This document shows, piece by piece, positions 27,263-36,043 of a stretch of 64,000 nt of DNA. The position numbers were made by a program, and so were the translations under genes. The notes under the pieces are model-generated. The model had not been told where the DNA came from and did not search any database. It saw only the letters and a program-made list of their open reading frames with translations. This DNA comes from AWTP1-13 sp963814055 (GTDB taxonomy: Bacteria > Pseudomonadota > Alphaproteobacteria > Rhizobiales > Hyphomicrobiaceae). How positions within the stretch are numbered: the stretch's first letter is position 1; every line of letters starts with the position of its first letter. Location: assembly GCA_963814055.1 (NCBI GenBank), contig CAWFBJ010000014.1, positions 1 through 64,000 of the forward strand. The letters run 5' to 3'.

Positions 27263-27862
27263 CTACTTCGTTGATTGCACCTTGCAGGTCGAAGATATCT
27301 GCCTTGCGTTACGGACTTCGGCTTTGCCTCCGCCTAGTGCCGTTGTTTTCATGTCGCCGGCCCCGACTTCACGAGCCATTTTGCTGTCGCTGGAACAAGA
27401 CAGGCCGGTGGCATCCTTCCGCAACGTGATCTTCAACACGTGCCCGCCGACCTGATGTACCCTCAGCATCGAAAGTGTGTTGCCTTGGAGAGTGAACAGG
27501 CGCGGGCCGTCGCTGCCTTGGATAGGTTGACCGATCTTTCCCGCGTCTGTGCCGGCTAATCGGCCAGTCTTGCGACCACTAGGTGAATCCCACCAGATAT
27601 CGCGAGCAAATTTCACCTGCACATCGCCCTGGTGGGTGATCTTCAGCTCTCGCCGGAGGGTGAATCCACCGGGCGCCTCGCCCTTCTCGCTGCGAAGCAG
27701 GGCGGTGAAGGTACTGGACGTGTGGATCGTCGTCCCGTGGAGATCATCGATCGTGACCTCACTATTGGTTGGCATTTCCTTTCCCGTTTGAGGCTCGACT
27801 TTGGCTTGCGCCAATGCAGCAACCGGCAGAAAGAGCAAGAGTCCACAAGCAACGGCACGCAT
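27263..27862 (-). CDS. Secreted two-cysteine family protein, paralogue 2
   Basis: A 199-residue exported protein with signal peptide MRAVACGLLLFLPVAALAQA. Mature part: VTIDDLHGTTIHTSSTFTAL, GRKTGRLAGTDAGKIGQPIQ, LFTLQGNTLSMLRVHQVGGH, VLKITLRKDATGLSCSSDSK, MAREVGAGDMKTTALGGGKA and EVRNARQISSTCKVQ. The same order of blocks occurs in paralogues 4 and 5, and the second half also in paralogue 1. Two cysteines, one in LSCSS and one in STCKV, are kept in all and suggest a disulfide. Function unknown. No membrane anchor, so soluble in the periplasm or released. Confidence 0.75.
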   Translation of the reverse strand: MRAVACGLLLFLPVAALAQAKVEPQTGKEMPTNSEVTIDDLHGTTIHTSSTFTALLRSEKGEAPGGFTLRRELKITHQGDVQVKFARDIWWDSPSGRKTGRLAGTDAGKIGQPIQGSDGPRLFTLQGNTLSMLRVHQVGGHVLKITLRKDATGLSCSSDSKMAREVGAGDMKTTALGGGKAEVRNARQISSTCKVQSTK

Positions 27863-28140
27863 TGCACGTTCTCACTAAACACGCGACGGACTTCTTTAGC
27901 AGTCGCTGAGGCGGTGTGGCCAGGGCAACAATAAGCCCATTCCTTCCAAGCTCTCCCGAGTGGCATGATTTATCCCGGCGCAGGGCGTCGCAAGCGTCAA
28001 GAGTTCTGGTTCTTTCCCGAAGCAGATCGCGAGCGCCTGGGCATCCCATACTCACGTTGTTACATGACCGGCGCTGAACGGATTTATTGGGCTCGCAATT
28101 GGATCTCCAGTCGCACTATCCCTCGCTGGGGATGGAGCGC

Positions 28141-28750
28141 TTATAGCTTCTTCACCTCGCAGGTCGCGGACTGCCGAACAATGGCTATAAGCGTCCTCTT
28201 CTGGCCCTTTCCGTTGAACCAGGTGTTGGCTTTGCCTTTTTCTCCGACATCGGTGATTTCTGCACTACACGTGAGCGAGTTCGGCCTTCTTGACGAACGC
28301 GATTGCAAGCGTTCTGCCATGCGTGCCTACATCCACGCTAAGCCTCGTGAGGCGTCCTGCCTCGAAAGTCCAAACCGCATTTCCCTTACCATCGGGATTT
28401 AGGTCGACCTTGCCTAATGCTGTCTCGCGGGACCTGATCGGCGAGGCACTGGGTTTGCGGTTTCCGGGCCTGTCCACCCACTTGCCGAAGTCCTGACGCG
28501 AGTACCGTATGGCGCCGTTCGCTCCAGGATTTACGACGAAATGCCATCGATGCTGGTCGGTGAATATCCCTTCCTCAATCTGCAGCTTTCTTTCTTGGTG
28601 AAGAACGATCTCAATACGATGGTTTACAATATGCTCCCAGGTCACATCTGACGCCCAAACAAGGCTGGGACAAAACGCAAAACAGAAAGGCGTTAGGGCC
28701 GCTCTGAGATCCAATCGCACGGCCCGCTCCCGAACTCGCAATGAGGACAT
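28141..28750 (-). pseudogene. Secreted two-cysteine family protein, paralogue 3 (divergent, frameshifted)
   Basis: From ATG 28750 the frame reads a signal peptide (ALTPFCFAFCPSLVWA), VTWEHIVNHRIEIVLHQERK, FGKWVDRPGNRKPS, GNAVWTFEAGRLTRLSVDVG and TLAIAFVKKAEL, then hits TAG at 28265-28267. Dropping one base near 28275 continues LTCSAEITDVGEKGKANTWF and ends SATCEVKKL with TAA at 28141-28143. Length after repair is a multiple of three (202 residues). The block order, W-F-x-L and both cysteines place it in the same family, but it is the most divergent member. Either a recent loss or a sequencing error. Confidence 0.6.
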
Positions 28751-29037
28751 CAAACCAGGGCTTGAGTAGTGGCGCTGACCTTGGCGCAAGCGTCGAGGAC
28801 GCGCAAGTCTGTCAACAGGTTCTCGTCCGACCCTAAGAGCACGCCAGTAGCGATACTCGCGCTTCCGGTAGGATCGGCGCTCGGGATGTCGAGCCCCGAT
28901 CGGCTCGCGAGCATGTCTGAATCGAAGTGCCTCGTGTTGCATCCGTGACACTTCAGGCCCCCGGACAATACATTATGCCCAGCCGGAGCGGCGATATCCA
29001 GTATTCATCGGGGGACATCAGATAGTCTCTTCAAGTG

Positions 29038-29065
29038 TTGTTAGGTAACAGGTAGACTGTATTAA
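29038..29065 (+). promoter_or_regulatory. Possible promoter of the caspase-like gene
   Basis: TTGTTA (29038-29043), a 16-base spacer and TATTAA (29060-29065) form a reasonable -35/-10 pair in an AT-richer patch 19 bases before ATG 29084. The wider gap 28751-29083 holds nothing else recognisable. Confidence 0.35.
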
Positions 29066-29083
29066 TTGGTGTGGGGCCCCGTC

Positions 29084-30292
29084 ATGAGACGGTTTTTGTT
29101 TGTCGTCACAGCTTTGATTGTGCCGCTCCTGGCAACAACCGCCCAGGCGCAAAAGCGCGTCGCCCTCGTTGTCGGGAACTCGGCCTACCAGCACGCCGGG
29201 CTATTGGACAATCCGAAGAACGACGCGATCGATGTGACCGGCGCGCTCAAGAAGCACGGCTTTCAGGTCATCGGCGGCTTCGACCTAGACAAGGCGGGGA
29301 TGGATCGCAAAATCCGCGAGTTCGCTGAGGCGGTTCCGGGAACCAGCGCTGCGGTGTTCTTCTACGCAGGACACGGCCTTCAGGTCAGCGGCCACAACTA
29401 TCTGGTGCCGATCGATGCCAAGCTGACAACGGCAGCCGCCCTCGACTGGGAGATGGTGCGTCTGGATCTCGTGCACCGGTCCATGGAGCGCGGGGCGGCG
29501 ACCAGCATTCTCTTTGTCGATGCCTGCCGCAACAACCCGCTCGCACGTAACCTGGCAAGGGTAATGGGCACCCGGTCCGCCGAGATCGGCCGCGGGCTGG
29601 CACCCGTGGAGGCTGGCGTCGGCACACTGGTGAGCTTTTCTACCCAGCCCGGCAATGTGGCCCTCGACGGCTCTGGGCGCAATTCTCCGTTTGCTGCCGC
29701 GCTGGTCAAACACATTCACCAGACGAAAGACGACCTGAGCAACATCTTGATCGCCGTGCGCAATGACGTACTGAAGGACACCAAAGGGCAGCAGGTGCCC
29801 TGGGAACACTCGGCGCTGACAGGCCGGTTCTTCTTCGATCCGACCGCCGCTGTGCGTCCGCCACCCGCGGATGAGATCACCTGGATGCTGATCAAGGACG
29901 CCACGGACCCAGCGCTTCTCAAGCGTTTTATAGAGCAGTTTCCGGAGAGCCCCAAGCGACCTGAGGCTGAGAAGCTGGCCGCTGCGCTGGCGGCAATCGC
30001 GAAGCCTGCCGCTCCTCCGCCCGAACCGCCCAAGAAAGCGGAACCGCTGCCTCCTCCACCGCGTACGGCAGCGTCTGACGAAATCGCGTGGAGCCTCATC
30101 AAGGACTCCAAGGAACCCGCGGTTTTGCGGCGCTTTGTCGAGCAGTTTCCCAACAGCGGGAAACGAAAGGAAGCAGAGCAGCGCGCCGCCAATCTCGCAG
30201 CAGCAGCCACTCCGCCTCCGCCCCCCGCCAAGGCCCCGGCTGGAACGAAGAGCAAATGCTTCGCATTCGAGGGCCGACAGTTCTGCCCGTGA
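29084..30292 (+). CDS. Secreted caspase-like peptidase (C14, orthocaspase type) with tandem repeats
   Basis: A 402-residue exported protein. Signal peptide 1-23 (MRRFLFVVTALIVPLLATTA). Residues 24-260 are a caspase-fold p20-like domain: RVALVVGNSAYQHAGLLDNP, catalytic His97 in FFYAGHGLQ and catalytic Cys148 in FVDACRNNP, so both dyad residues are kept. Residues about 264-303 and 327-366 are two copies of one 40-residue repeat (DEITWMLIKD...RFIEQFPES and DEIAWSLIKD...RFVEQFPNS), each followed by a Pro-rich linker. The protein ends KCFAFEGRQFCP, a tail shared with the next gene. Family members cut after Arg or Lys; the target is unknown. Start ATG 29084 gives the clean signal peptide. Confidence 0.9.
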   Translation: MRRFLFVVTALIVPLLATTAQAQKRVALVVGNSAYQHAGLLDNPKNDAIDVTGALKKHGFQVIGGFDLDKAGMDRKIREFAEAVPGTSAAVFFYAGHGLQVSGHNYLVPIDAKLTTAAALDWEMVRLDLVHRSMERGAATSILFVDACRNNPLARNLARVMGTRSAEIGRGLAPVEAGVGTLVSFSTQPGNVALDGSGRNSPFAAALVKHIHQTKDDLSNILIAVRNDVLKDTKGQQVPWEHSALTGRFFFDPTAAVRPPPADEITWMLIKDATDPALLKRFIEQFPESPKRPEAEKLAAALAAIAKPAAPPPEPPKKAEPLPPPPRTAASDEIAWSLIKDSKEPAVLRRFVEQFPNSGKRKEAEQRAANLAAAATPPPPPAKAPAGTKSKCFAFEGRQFCP

Positions 30293-30323
30293 AAGGGTCA
30301 CGGCAGTACAGGAGACAACAACG

Positions 30324-30679
30324 ATGCCGCAACGGCAGCCCCTGAAATCTCACTTCGTGGCCTGCGCGCTCGCCTTGCTGCCAGCCACTGTGATCGCTCA
30401 GACCGCACAACCTGCTCCGTCGGCACCAGCCAGCGGTGCATGCTACGAAATGATACCCGCAGATGCCAACACGTTGCCCGGCAGTCCGATACTCATCAAC
30501 AAGTGTAGCGGGACAGACCTATGTGCTTATGCGTGCGGCAGTCAAGGCGTCGGGTGTCCCCAAGTACCGGTGGTTGCCTATTGCATTAGACGACGCCCCT
30601 GAGGGGAAGTCCGAGGCCGAAGCCGCGCGCCGCCGGTCACAAATGCTTCTCGTTCGACGGAAGACAATTCTGCCCGTAA
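30324..30679 (+). pseudogene. Small secreted protein with the KCFxFxGRQFCP tail, two frameshifts
   Basis: ATG 30324 (GGAGACAACAACG upstream) opens a signal peptide (ALALLPATVIAQ) and ACYEMIPADANTLPGSPILINKCSG. One surplus G near 30510 (GCGGGACAG for GCGGACAG) then throws the frame; the neighbouring frame gives GQTYVLMRAAVKASGVPKYR, WLPIALDDAPEGKSEAEAAR, and after a second shift near 30640 the end HKCFSFDGRQFCP with TAA 30677-30679. After removing two bases the length is 118 codons. The central part resembles GxTWxL...YRWxPL segments of other secreted alphaproteobacterial proteins. It lies 31 bases after the caspase-like gene, as in an operon. Confidence 0.6.
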
Positions 30680-30722
30680 GCGGTGAACCGGACGAGACGC
30701 TCATATGACGGGAGTTCAGCTG

Positions 30723-31337
30723 ATGCGGTTCTTGGTTGGAACATTGCTACTGGTGGCCGCGGTGCCAGCTCTTGCGCAAGCACAAGCTCCGGCCCCGACT
30801 CCTACTGAAGCTGAAGCCGCGGCGAAGGCGGAAACGCAAGCAATCTCCATTGTGGCGCTGCAAAGCGTGACGATTTCGGGTGTGGTCAACTACGCTGGCC
30901 GCTTTCGCACGCACTTTGGCGAAAGTGCATCGACCATTGCCTGGAGCTTTCGACTGAAGATTGGGCCGGGAGCCACCGCTGCCATGTCCCACACGCGCGA
31001 CGTGAGTTGGCAGGGGAAGGACGGGCCCAAGACCACCTCAATCAGCAAGTCGGCAACCGGGAAGATTGGCCTGGCAAAGCAAACTGGCGACGGAGCCGCG
31101 TTGTGGCTGTTAGAGGGAAATACATTGGTCTTGCTCAGAGTCTTCGAGGTGGGTGGCATTGCGATGAGAATAGCTTTGAAACAGCGTGATACGGGATGGA
31201 GCTGCTCGGTAACCGCTCCCATGGCCCGAGAGGTTGGTGCCGGCGCCACCAAGACCAAGGCTGCCGTGGGCGGCAAGGTGGAGATGTTGGATATAAGGCA
31301 GACCTCGTCGAGCTGTCGTGTCAACAAAGCGGGCTAG
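30723..31337 (+). CDS. Secreted two-cysteine family protein, paralogue 4
   Basis: A 204-residue exported protein: signal peptide MRFLVGTLLLVAAVPALAQA, a low-complexity Ala/Pro/Glu linker, then the family body VALQSVTISGVVNYAGRFRT, TGKIGLAKQTGDGAALWLLE, LVLLRVFEVGGIAMRIALKQ, TGWSCSVTAPMAREVGAGAT, GGKVEMLDIRQTSSSCRVN. MAREVGAG and GGKVE are word-for-word as in paralogues 2 and 5. GGAG lies shortly before ATG 30723; ATG 30705 is an alternative. Same strand as the caspase-like gene and 43 bases after the small Cys-tail gene. Confidence 0.75.
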   Translation: MRFLVGTLLLVAAVPALAQAQAPAPTPTEAEAAAKAETQAISIVALQSVTISGVVNYAGRFRTHFGESASTIAWSFRLKIGPGATAAMSHTRDVSWQGKDGPKTTSISKSATGKIGLAKQTGDGAALWLLEGNTLVLLRVFEVGGIAMRIALKQRDTGWSCSVTAPMAREVGAGATKTKAAVGGKVEMLDIRQTSSSCRVNKAG

Positions 31338-31348
31338 GACAGGTTCGG

Positions 31349-31945
31349 ATGCGACGACTTGCACGCGGACTGCTGCCAATGACTTTGGCTTTCGCTACCG
31401 CGGGTCACGCTCAACTCGGCACTCAACCGCACGCAGAGGTTACCCTTGCCGACTTGCAGGGTGTTACAATCCACGCGAGTTGGACTACCGCAACTCGATT
31501 TCGCGTCGCGCAGGGTGAGTTTACCGGTGGCAGGACAGTGCGGCTGCAAGTAGCGTTAGGCCCAGGCGGAACCATAAAAGGGACACAGAACGAGACGGGG
31601 TGGGCTGATACTCCGGGCGGTCGAAAGACCAATGAGATGACGCGAGGCTTCGAGGGGAGCATCGGCGTCCCGGGGAAAAACAAGGACCGCAGCGCCACCG
31701 TACTTTGGTTGTTTCAAGCCAGCACATTGACCCGACTTGGCGTCGTTGAAGTTGGGGGAGCATTGTTGAAGATCAAATTCAATAAGACTGGACCCCGCCT
31801 GACCTGCGCTGCGTCAATCACACCAGCACGCGAGGTCGGCGCGGGAAACAGGATCGACAAGAGTCCGGCTGGTGGAAAGGTGGAGGTCTTAAACGCACGG
31901 CCGATGGGCACTCCGACGTGTCGCGTGGTTGGGGGCCCCAGTTGA
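31349..31945 (+). CDS. Secreted two-cysteine family protein, paralogue 5
   Basis: A 198-residue exported protein 11 bases after paralogue 4. Signal peptide MRRLARGLLPMTLAFATAGH, then VTLADLQGVTIHASWTTATR, GRKTNEMTRGFEGSIGVPGK, VLWLFQASTLTRLGVVEVGG, LLKIKFNKTGPRLTCAASIT, PAREVGAGNRIDKSPAGGKV, EVLNARPMGTPTCRV. It is closer to paralogue 2 (DLxGxTIH, GRKT, EVxNAR) than to its neighbour 4, so the pair is not a recent tandem copy. Both cysteines are present. Function unknown. The bases 31946-32134 contain only a 16-codon basic frame ending KSKPKR that I cannot place. Confidence 0.75.
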   Translation: MRRLARGLLPMTLAFATAGHAQLGTQPHAEVTLADLQGVTIHASWTTATRFRVAQGEFTGGRTVRLQVALGPGGTIKGTQNETGWADTPGGRKTNEMTRGFEGSIGVPGKNKDRSATVLWLFQASTLTRLGVVEVGGALLKIKFNKTGPRLTCAASITPAREVGAGNRIDKSPAGGKVEVLNARPMGTPTCRVVGGPS

Positions 31946-32134
31946 CGCCGGCTAATATTCTGCGGAGATCCAGGCTGCCCTAAGCGTGCATTGAGCACGC
32001 CGCATGAGACGCAGAAGGAAATGATTCAGCGGCGGCGGCGGGTCGAGGTCAAGTCCAAGCCGAAGCGCTAGGGCTGCCCCTTCTCGGGGGACCCAAAAGG
32101 ACATTGGAGTAGTTACCTTATCATGGTGCACGCC

Positions 32135-32473
32135 TCAGCCCCCTTGCTCAAATAACACGAAGTCCCGACCCGACTCGCGGGCGTCATCCCCCATCTGCCC
32201 CACCATGCGCCACAGTTCCTGGAAATCATTCTCCGTCGCGCCTGCCCAAACCGCTGACAGCTCGTGAAGCTCGTTGCGCTTGTTCGACCGGAAGTCGTAG
32301 CGCACCGGTCGGCCCCGGTGCTCCGGCCGCAGCTCACAATGCCGTTGCAGCGCGAACTCTGCCGCCTCGCCGGCAAATACGGCAACCGTAACGGCGCCGG
32401 CGTTGGGATTGATGAGGGATGCCAGCTCCTCGATGCGGGAGCTGATCCTATCAAGCTGAACTCTCGTGACCAT
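32135..32473 (-). CDS. Hypothetical protein
   Basis: A 112-residue soluble, acidic protein starting MVTRVQLDRISSRIEELASL with an amphipathic helix, followed by AGAVTVAVFAGEAAEFALQRH and RSNKRNELHELSAVWAGATE. No domain recognised. The coherent start and composition suggest a real gene. It is convergent with paralogue 5. Confidence 0.5.
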   Translation of the reverse strand: MVTRVQLDRISSRIEELASLINPNAGAVTVAVFAGEAAEFALQRHCELRPEHRGRPVRYDFRSNKRNELHELSAVWAGATENDFQELWRMVGQMGDDARESGRDFVLFEQGG

Positions 32474-32673
32474 TGCCGCTAACGGCTCTCATCGGCACAG
32501 CGCTGGAGGTGCAAGCTAGACCCGCACCGTGCAACGACTGCACTGCTCCGGCGTTGTTATCAAAGGATCCAGCCCGGTCTGTCGTCGCAGCCGACCGTGC
32601 CGCGTACGAGCGGGCCGAGTCGGGCGTGGCCTGAGCCGCAGAGAACCGCGGTGTTGCAGCTAAAGGAAAAGAT

Positions 32674-33216
32674 ATGAGCATCCTGTACACAGCCAGGACG
32701 GTGATCGAAGGAGGGCGAGCAGCTCAGGGCCGCCTGACCTCGCACAGCCCGCTCGCCGCCCTGTTGGCATGCGCGCTCTTCGCCTTCGCCGCCGTCACTG
32801 CCGATGCGGCGTCACCCCTTGCGCAGCTTAATGGCAGTTGGTCCGGCTCCGGCCACATCAGTCTCACCGACGGCAAATCGGAAGGCCTCAAGTGTACGGC
32901 TTACTACACGCCGAAAGACGGCGGCGCGGAGGTTGGCGTGGCCTTGCGGTGCGCCAGCGCATCAAACAAGGTCGAGTTGCGTGCCAAGCTGGTCTCGGAT
33001 GGCAGCCGTCTCTCGGGAAGTTGGGAGGAGCGCACCTTCAATGCGTCCGGCACCGTGACGGGGCAGGCGTCGCCGACGCAGATCAAGCTCGCCATTGACG
33101 GCGGCGGCTTTTCCGGCTCCATGGCGGTAACGACCACGGGCACGAGCCAAGTAGTCTCGGTATCGACCCAAGGCCTGGCCCTCAAGGGTGTTAGTGTCAA
33201 ACTGCAACGAGACTAG
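32674..33216 (+). CDS. Secreted hypothetical protein, beta-rich
   Basis: A 180-residue protein with a long basic N-terminus, a signal segment (LAALLACALFAFAAVTADAA) and a beta-rich body: LNGSWSGSGHISLTDGKSEG, LKCTAYYTPKDGGAEVGVAL, KVELRAKLVSDGSRLSGSWE, GSMAVTTTGTSQVVSVSTQG. The two Cys in LKCTAYY and ALRCASAS may pair. It resembles small exported lipocalin-like proteins common in Rhizobiales, function unknown. ATG 32674 has AAAGGAAAAG upstream. Confidence 0.68.
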   Translation: MSILYTARTVIEGGRAAQGRLTSHSPLAALLACALFAFAAVTADAASPLAQLNGSWSGSGHISLTDGKSEGLKCTAYYTPKDGGAEVGVALRCASASNKVELRAKLVSDGSRLSGSWEERTFNASGTVTGQASPTQIKLAIDGGGFSGSMAVTTTGTSQVVSVSTQGLALKGVSVKLQRD

Positions 33217-33253
33217 CGCTTGGCCGCCGCAGTCCTTGCGATGACCTACCCTA

Positions 33254-34783
33254 TTGCTGGTCGATGATCGCAAGCACGCGGTGCATCGTCGGACTGACGA
33301 TCACGACCTTGTCTCCGTCGCGCAAAGCCTCGCCGCCTTCTATGCAGGAGCTTTAACCTCTAATCTCGAACACCCCAGGGAGCCGTCAACGGCTTGGCGC
33401 GCCTTCTTGCCGCAAACCTGCTTCCGCCGTGGCTTTCCCACCGTTCGATCCTGGAACGCATCGACTGCGCGATTGCGGCAACCGGCCGGCTCGTTGCCGC
33501 CGACGGGAGCCTGGTCGAGGCGTTCCCCAGGGAGTCGTCGTTTTGTGTGACCGCATTGATCGCCTACGACATACTCAATGCTGCCGAAATCCCTCCGCGT
33601 CATCGTCGATGAAGCCATGATCGCCGCATGGCGCCGCAGGGCCGAGCCCATGATCGGCTTCCTGATTCGCCATGACGAGCATCACGCGATCATCTCCAAC
33701 CACTTGGCGACGGCTGCGGCGGCGCTCACGCGCGCAGCCGCCTACGGCCACGCCGGCGCGGAAAACCGTGCCAATGTCTTCCTTGATCGCATTCTGCACC
33801 ACCAATCGCCGGAAGGGTGGTTTTGCGAGTATGGCGCTGCCGATCCCGGGTACGAAACGCTCGGGCTCTGCTATCTCGCGGATATATATTGCCGGCGCCC
33901 CGACCCGAAACTCGAAGATGCTCTGCGACGATGCCTGGGATTTCTCGTTCATGCTGCCCATCCTGACGGATCATTCGGCGGCCTGTACGGCAGCCGCAAC
34001 ACCAGGTTCGTGGTGCCGGGCGGGCTCATGGCTCTGGCGCCGCACTTTCCCGAGGCGCGATCTTTGGCCTCGTTTTCTGCGCGATCGATTGCCAACCGGC
34101 AGGTCGTATCGCTGTCGGCCTTCGACGAGCCGAACCTGGCGCCCATGTTCAACGGCTACGCGGCGGCGGCCTGTTTCGCCGCAGACTGCAACGCACCGTT
34201 GCCAGCCGTGGATTTACCCCACCAGGCCGAGACATCTTGGAGACGCCACTTTCCAAAGGCGCAATTGATCTTCGACAACGGTCCGAGACACTACACGGTC
34301 GTTTCGATCGCCAAGGGTGGCTTGGTGCAGCACTACCTGAAGCACCCGGGCCGGGTCACCCTGATCAACGCCGGCGTTGCCGCCCGCGGCCGCAGACAAA
34401 CCAATACCACCCAAAGTTTCAGGCGCGGAAATCCTCATGAATTGCGTGCCGATGAACTGGTCGTCGAGGCACCGCTGCTGGCCGCGAAGACCGACCGCCT
34501 GACGCCGATCAAGATGATCGTGCTCCGCCTCTGCTCGATCACCGTCTTCCATTGGCGCCCGCTGGTGGAGCTGATGAAGAGGTACATGGTCCGCCGGCTG
34601 GTCACTCGGGAGATGCCGTCGGGCGCAAGCAACCGGAGAACCATCAAGTTTGGGGAAGGCCTCACGGTCGAGGATGTGATGACTGGCGGCCGAGGTCTGG
34701 AGCCCATGCCGGTCTCCCGTCCATTCCATGCGATCCATATGGCCAGCGCGGGATACTGGCAGCGCCAGGACGACGAGGCATGA
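33254..34783 (+). pseudogene. Toroid-like (possibly glycan-active) protein, frameshifted 5' end
   Basis: The main frame from 33578 gives about 400 residues: EPMIGFLIRHDEHHAIISNH, FLDRILHHQSPEGWFCEYGA, PDGSFGGLYGSRNTRFVVPG, then a beta-rich C-terminal part (FDNGPRHYTVVSIAKGGLVQ). Residues 1-200 look like an alpha/alpha toroid and the tail like heparinase-type proteins, by pattern only. The N-terminus is split: LLAANLLPPWLSHRSILERI and FCVTALIAYDILNAAEI lie in another frame (33394-33585), and an earlier piece (QSLAAFYAGALTSNLEHP) in a third. The 3' end overlaps the DegT gene (ATGA), so they are translationally coupled. Confidence 0.5.
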
Positions 34784-36012
34784 TCCCGCGACTACGTCCG
34801 AGCATCTCCGGCGGCGATATTGCCGCCGCCTTCCTGGGCCGGACCTCGGTGCAGGAATTCGAGGCCGCATTTGCCAGCTTGATGGAGCAGCAGCATGCGG
34901 TTGCGTTCGCCTATGGCCGAAGCGGACTGATGGTTCTGCTGGAGGTGCTCGGCCTCAAGGACGCAGAGATCATCTGCCCCGCCTATACATGCGTGGTCGT
35001 CGCCCACGCCATTGTCCAGTCCGGCAACAAACCGGTGTTCGTCGACAGCCGTGCCGGCGACTTCAACATGGATCTCGAGCTTGCGGAAGCCGCGATCGGC
35101 CCGCGCACCGGCGCTCTGATCGCCACGTCCATTCACGGCTATCCAGTCGACCTCGAACGCCTCGATGAGATCCGTGCGCGTAACCCCAGCCTGATCATCA
35201 TCCAGGATTGCGCCCACAGCTTCGCCGCCGCGTGGAAGGGTCGCCCGGTGCAGCGCGAGGGGCACGCCGCCATCTTCGGTCTCAACATCAGCAAGTCGAT
35301 GACGTCGATCTTCGGCGGCATGGTAACTACCGACGACGCGGATCTTGCGCGGCGATTGCGTCGCGCGCGTCAACAAAGGCTGCAACCAGCCACTTGGCTT
35401 CGCGGTCTATCGCGCGCCATCTATCTCGTGGCCGCAACCGCAGCACTTTTCCCACCGGCCTTCACCGTCGTCGACAAGATCCGGCGGCTCGGCCTGATCG
35501 ATCGCTTCACCGAATACTATGATGAGAACGTCGTGGATATGCCGCGCGATTACCTCATGGCGATGAGTGCCGCTGAAGCAAGTGTCGGTTACAGACAGAC
35601 GAAAAGATACCACGCGCTGATCGAGCAGCGCTGCCGGATTGCGACCGTGTATGACGAAGCGCTGGCCGCCTGCGGCAATATTCAGCGTCCGCCGCTTGTC
35701 GCCGGCGCGACCTATTCGCACTACGTCGCGCGCGTCCACCAGCCCGAGGCACTCGTCGCCGACGTCGCGCGGCAAGGCGTGGAGCTTGGGCGCCTTATCG
35801 ACTATTGCGTTCCCGACATGCCGGCCTATCGCAACGATGGCGAGCAACACGCAGACTTTCCTGTGACGCGTGCGCTCAACGCGGGCGTCATCAATCTGCC
35901 GCTGCATGTATCGGAGAAGCAGGCGCGCGACATTGCAGCGCTGGTGGCATCCACTCTCGACGCGCGTCGCGATCGAAGCGGGCATGTCGTATCACCCTGC
36001 CTGCACGCGTGA
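34780..36012 (+). CDS. DegT/DnrJ/EryC1/StrS family PLP aminotransferase
   Basis: A 410-residue sugar aminotransferase-type protein. Landmarks: AFAYGRSGLMVLLEVLGLKD (PLP phosphate loop), IICPAYTCVVVAHAIVQSGN, IIIQDCAHSF (Asp binding the PLP ring nitrogen) and FGLNISKSMTSIFGGMVTTD with the Schiff-base Lys. Family members aminate keto-sugars for polysaccharides or antibiotics. A middle insertion (LSRAIYLVAATAALFPPAFT) is hydrophobic and may sit at the membrane. ATG 34780 overlaps the previous stop. Confidence 0.87.
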   Translation: MIPRLRPSISGGDIAAAFLGRTSVQEFEAAFASLMEQQHAVAFAYGRSGLMVLLEVLGLKDAEIICPAYTCVVVAHAIVQSGNKPVFVDSRAGDFNMDLELAEAAIGPRTGALIATSIHGYPVDLERLDEIRARNPSLIIIQDCAHSFAAAWKGRPVQREGHAAIFGLNISKSMTSIFGGMVTTDDADLARRLRRARQQRLQPATWLRGLSRAIYLVAATAALFPPAFTVVDKIRRLGLIDRFTEYYDENVVDMPRDYLMAMSAAEASVGYRQTKRYHALIEQRCRIATVYDEALAACGNIQRPPLVAGATYSHYVARVHQPEALVADVARQGVELGRLIDYCVPDMPAYRNDGEQHADFPVTRALNAGVINLPLHVSEKQARDIAALVASTLDARRDRSGHVVSPCLHA

Positions 36013-36043
36013 ATCGCGCACGCCCAATCCGACGACAGAAAAC

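Noticed and set aside
29285..30301. 338-codon minus-strand frame opposite the caspase-like gene
   Set aside because: No domain, and the plus strand carries the catalytic dyad and repeats.
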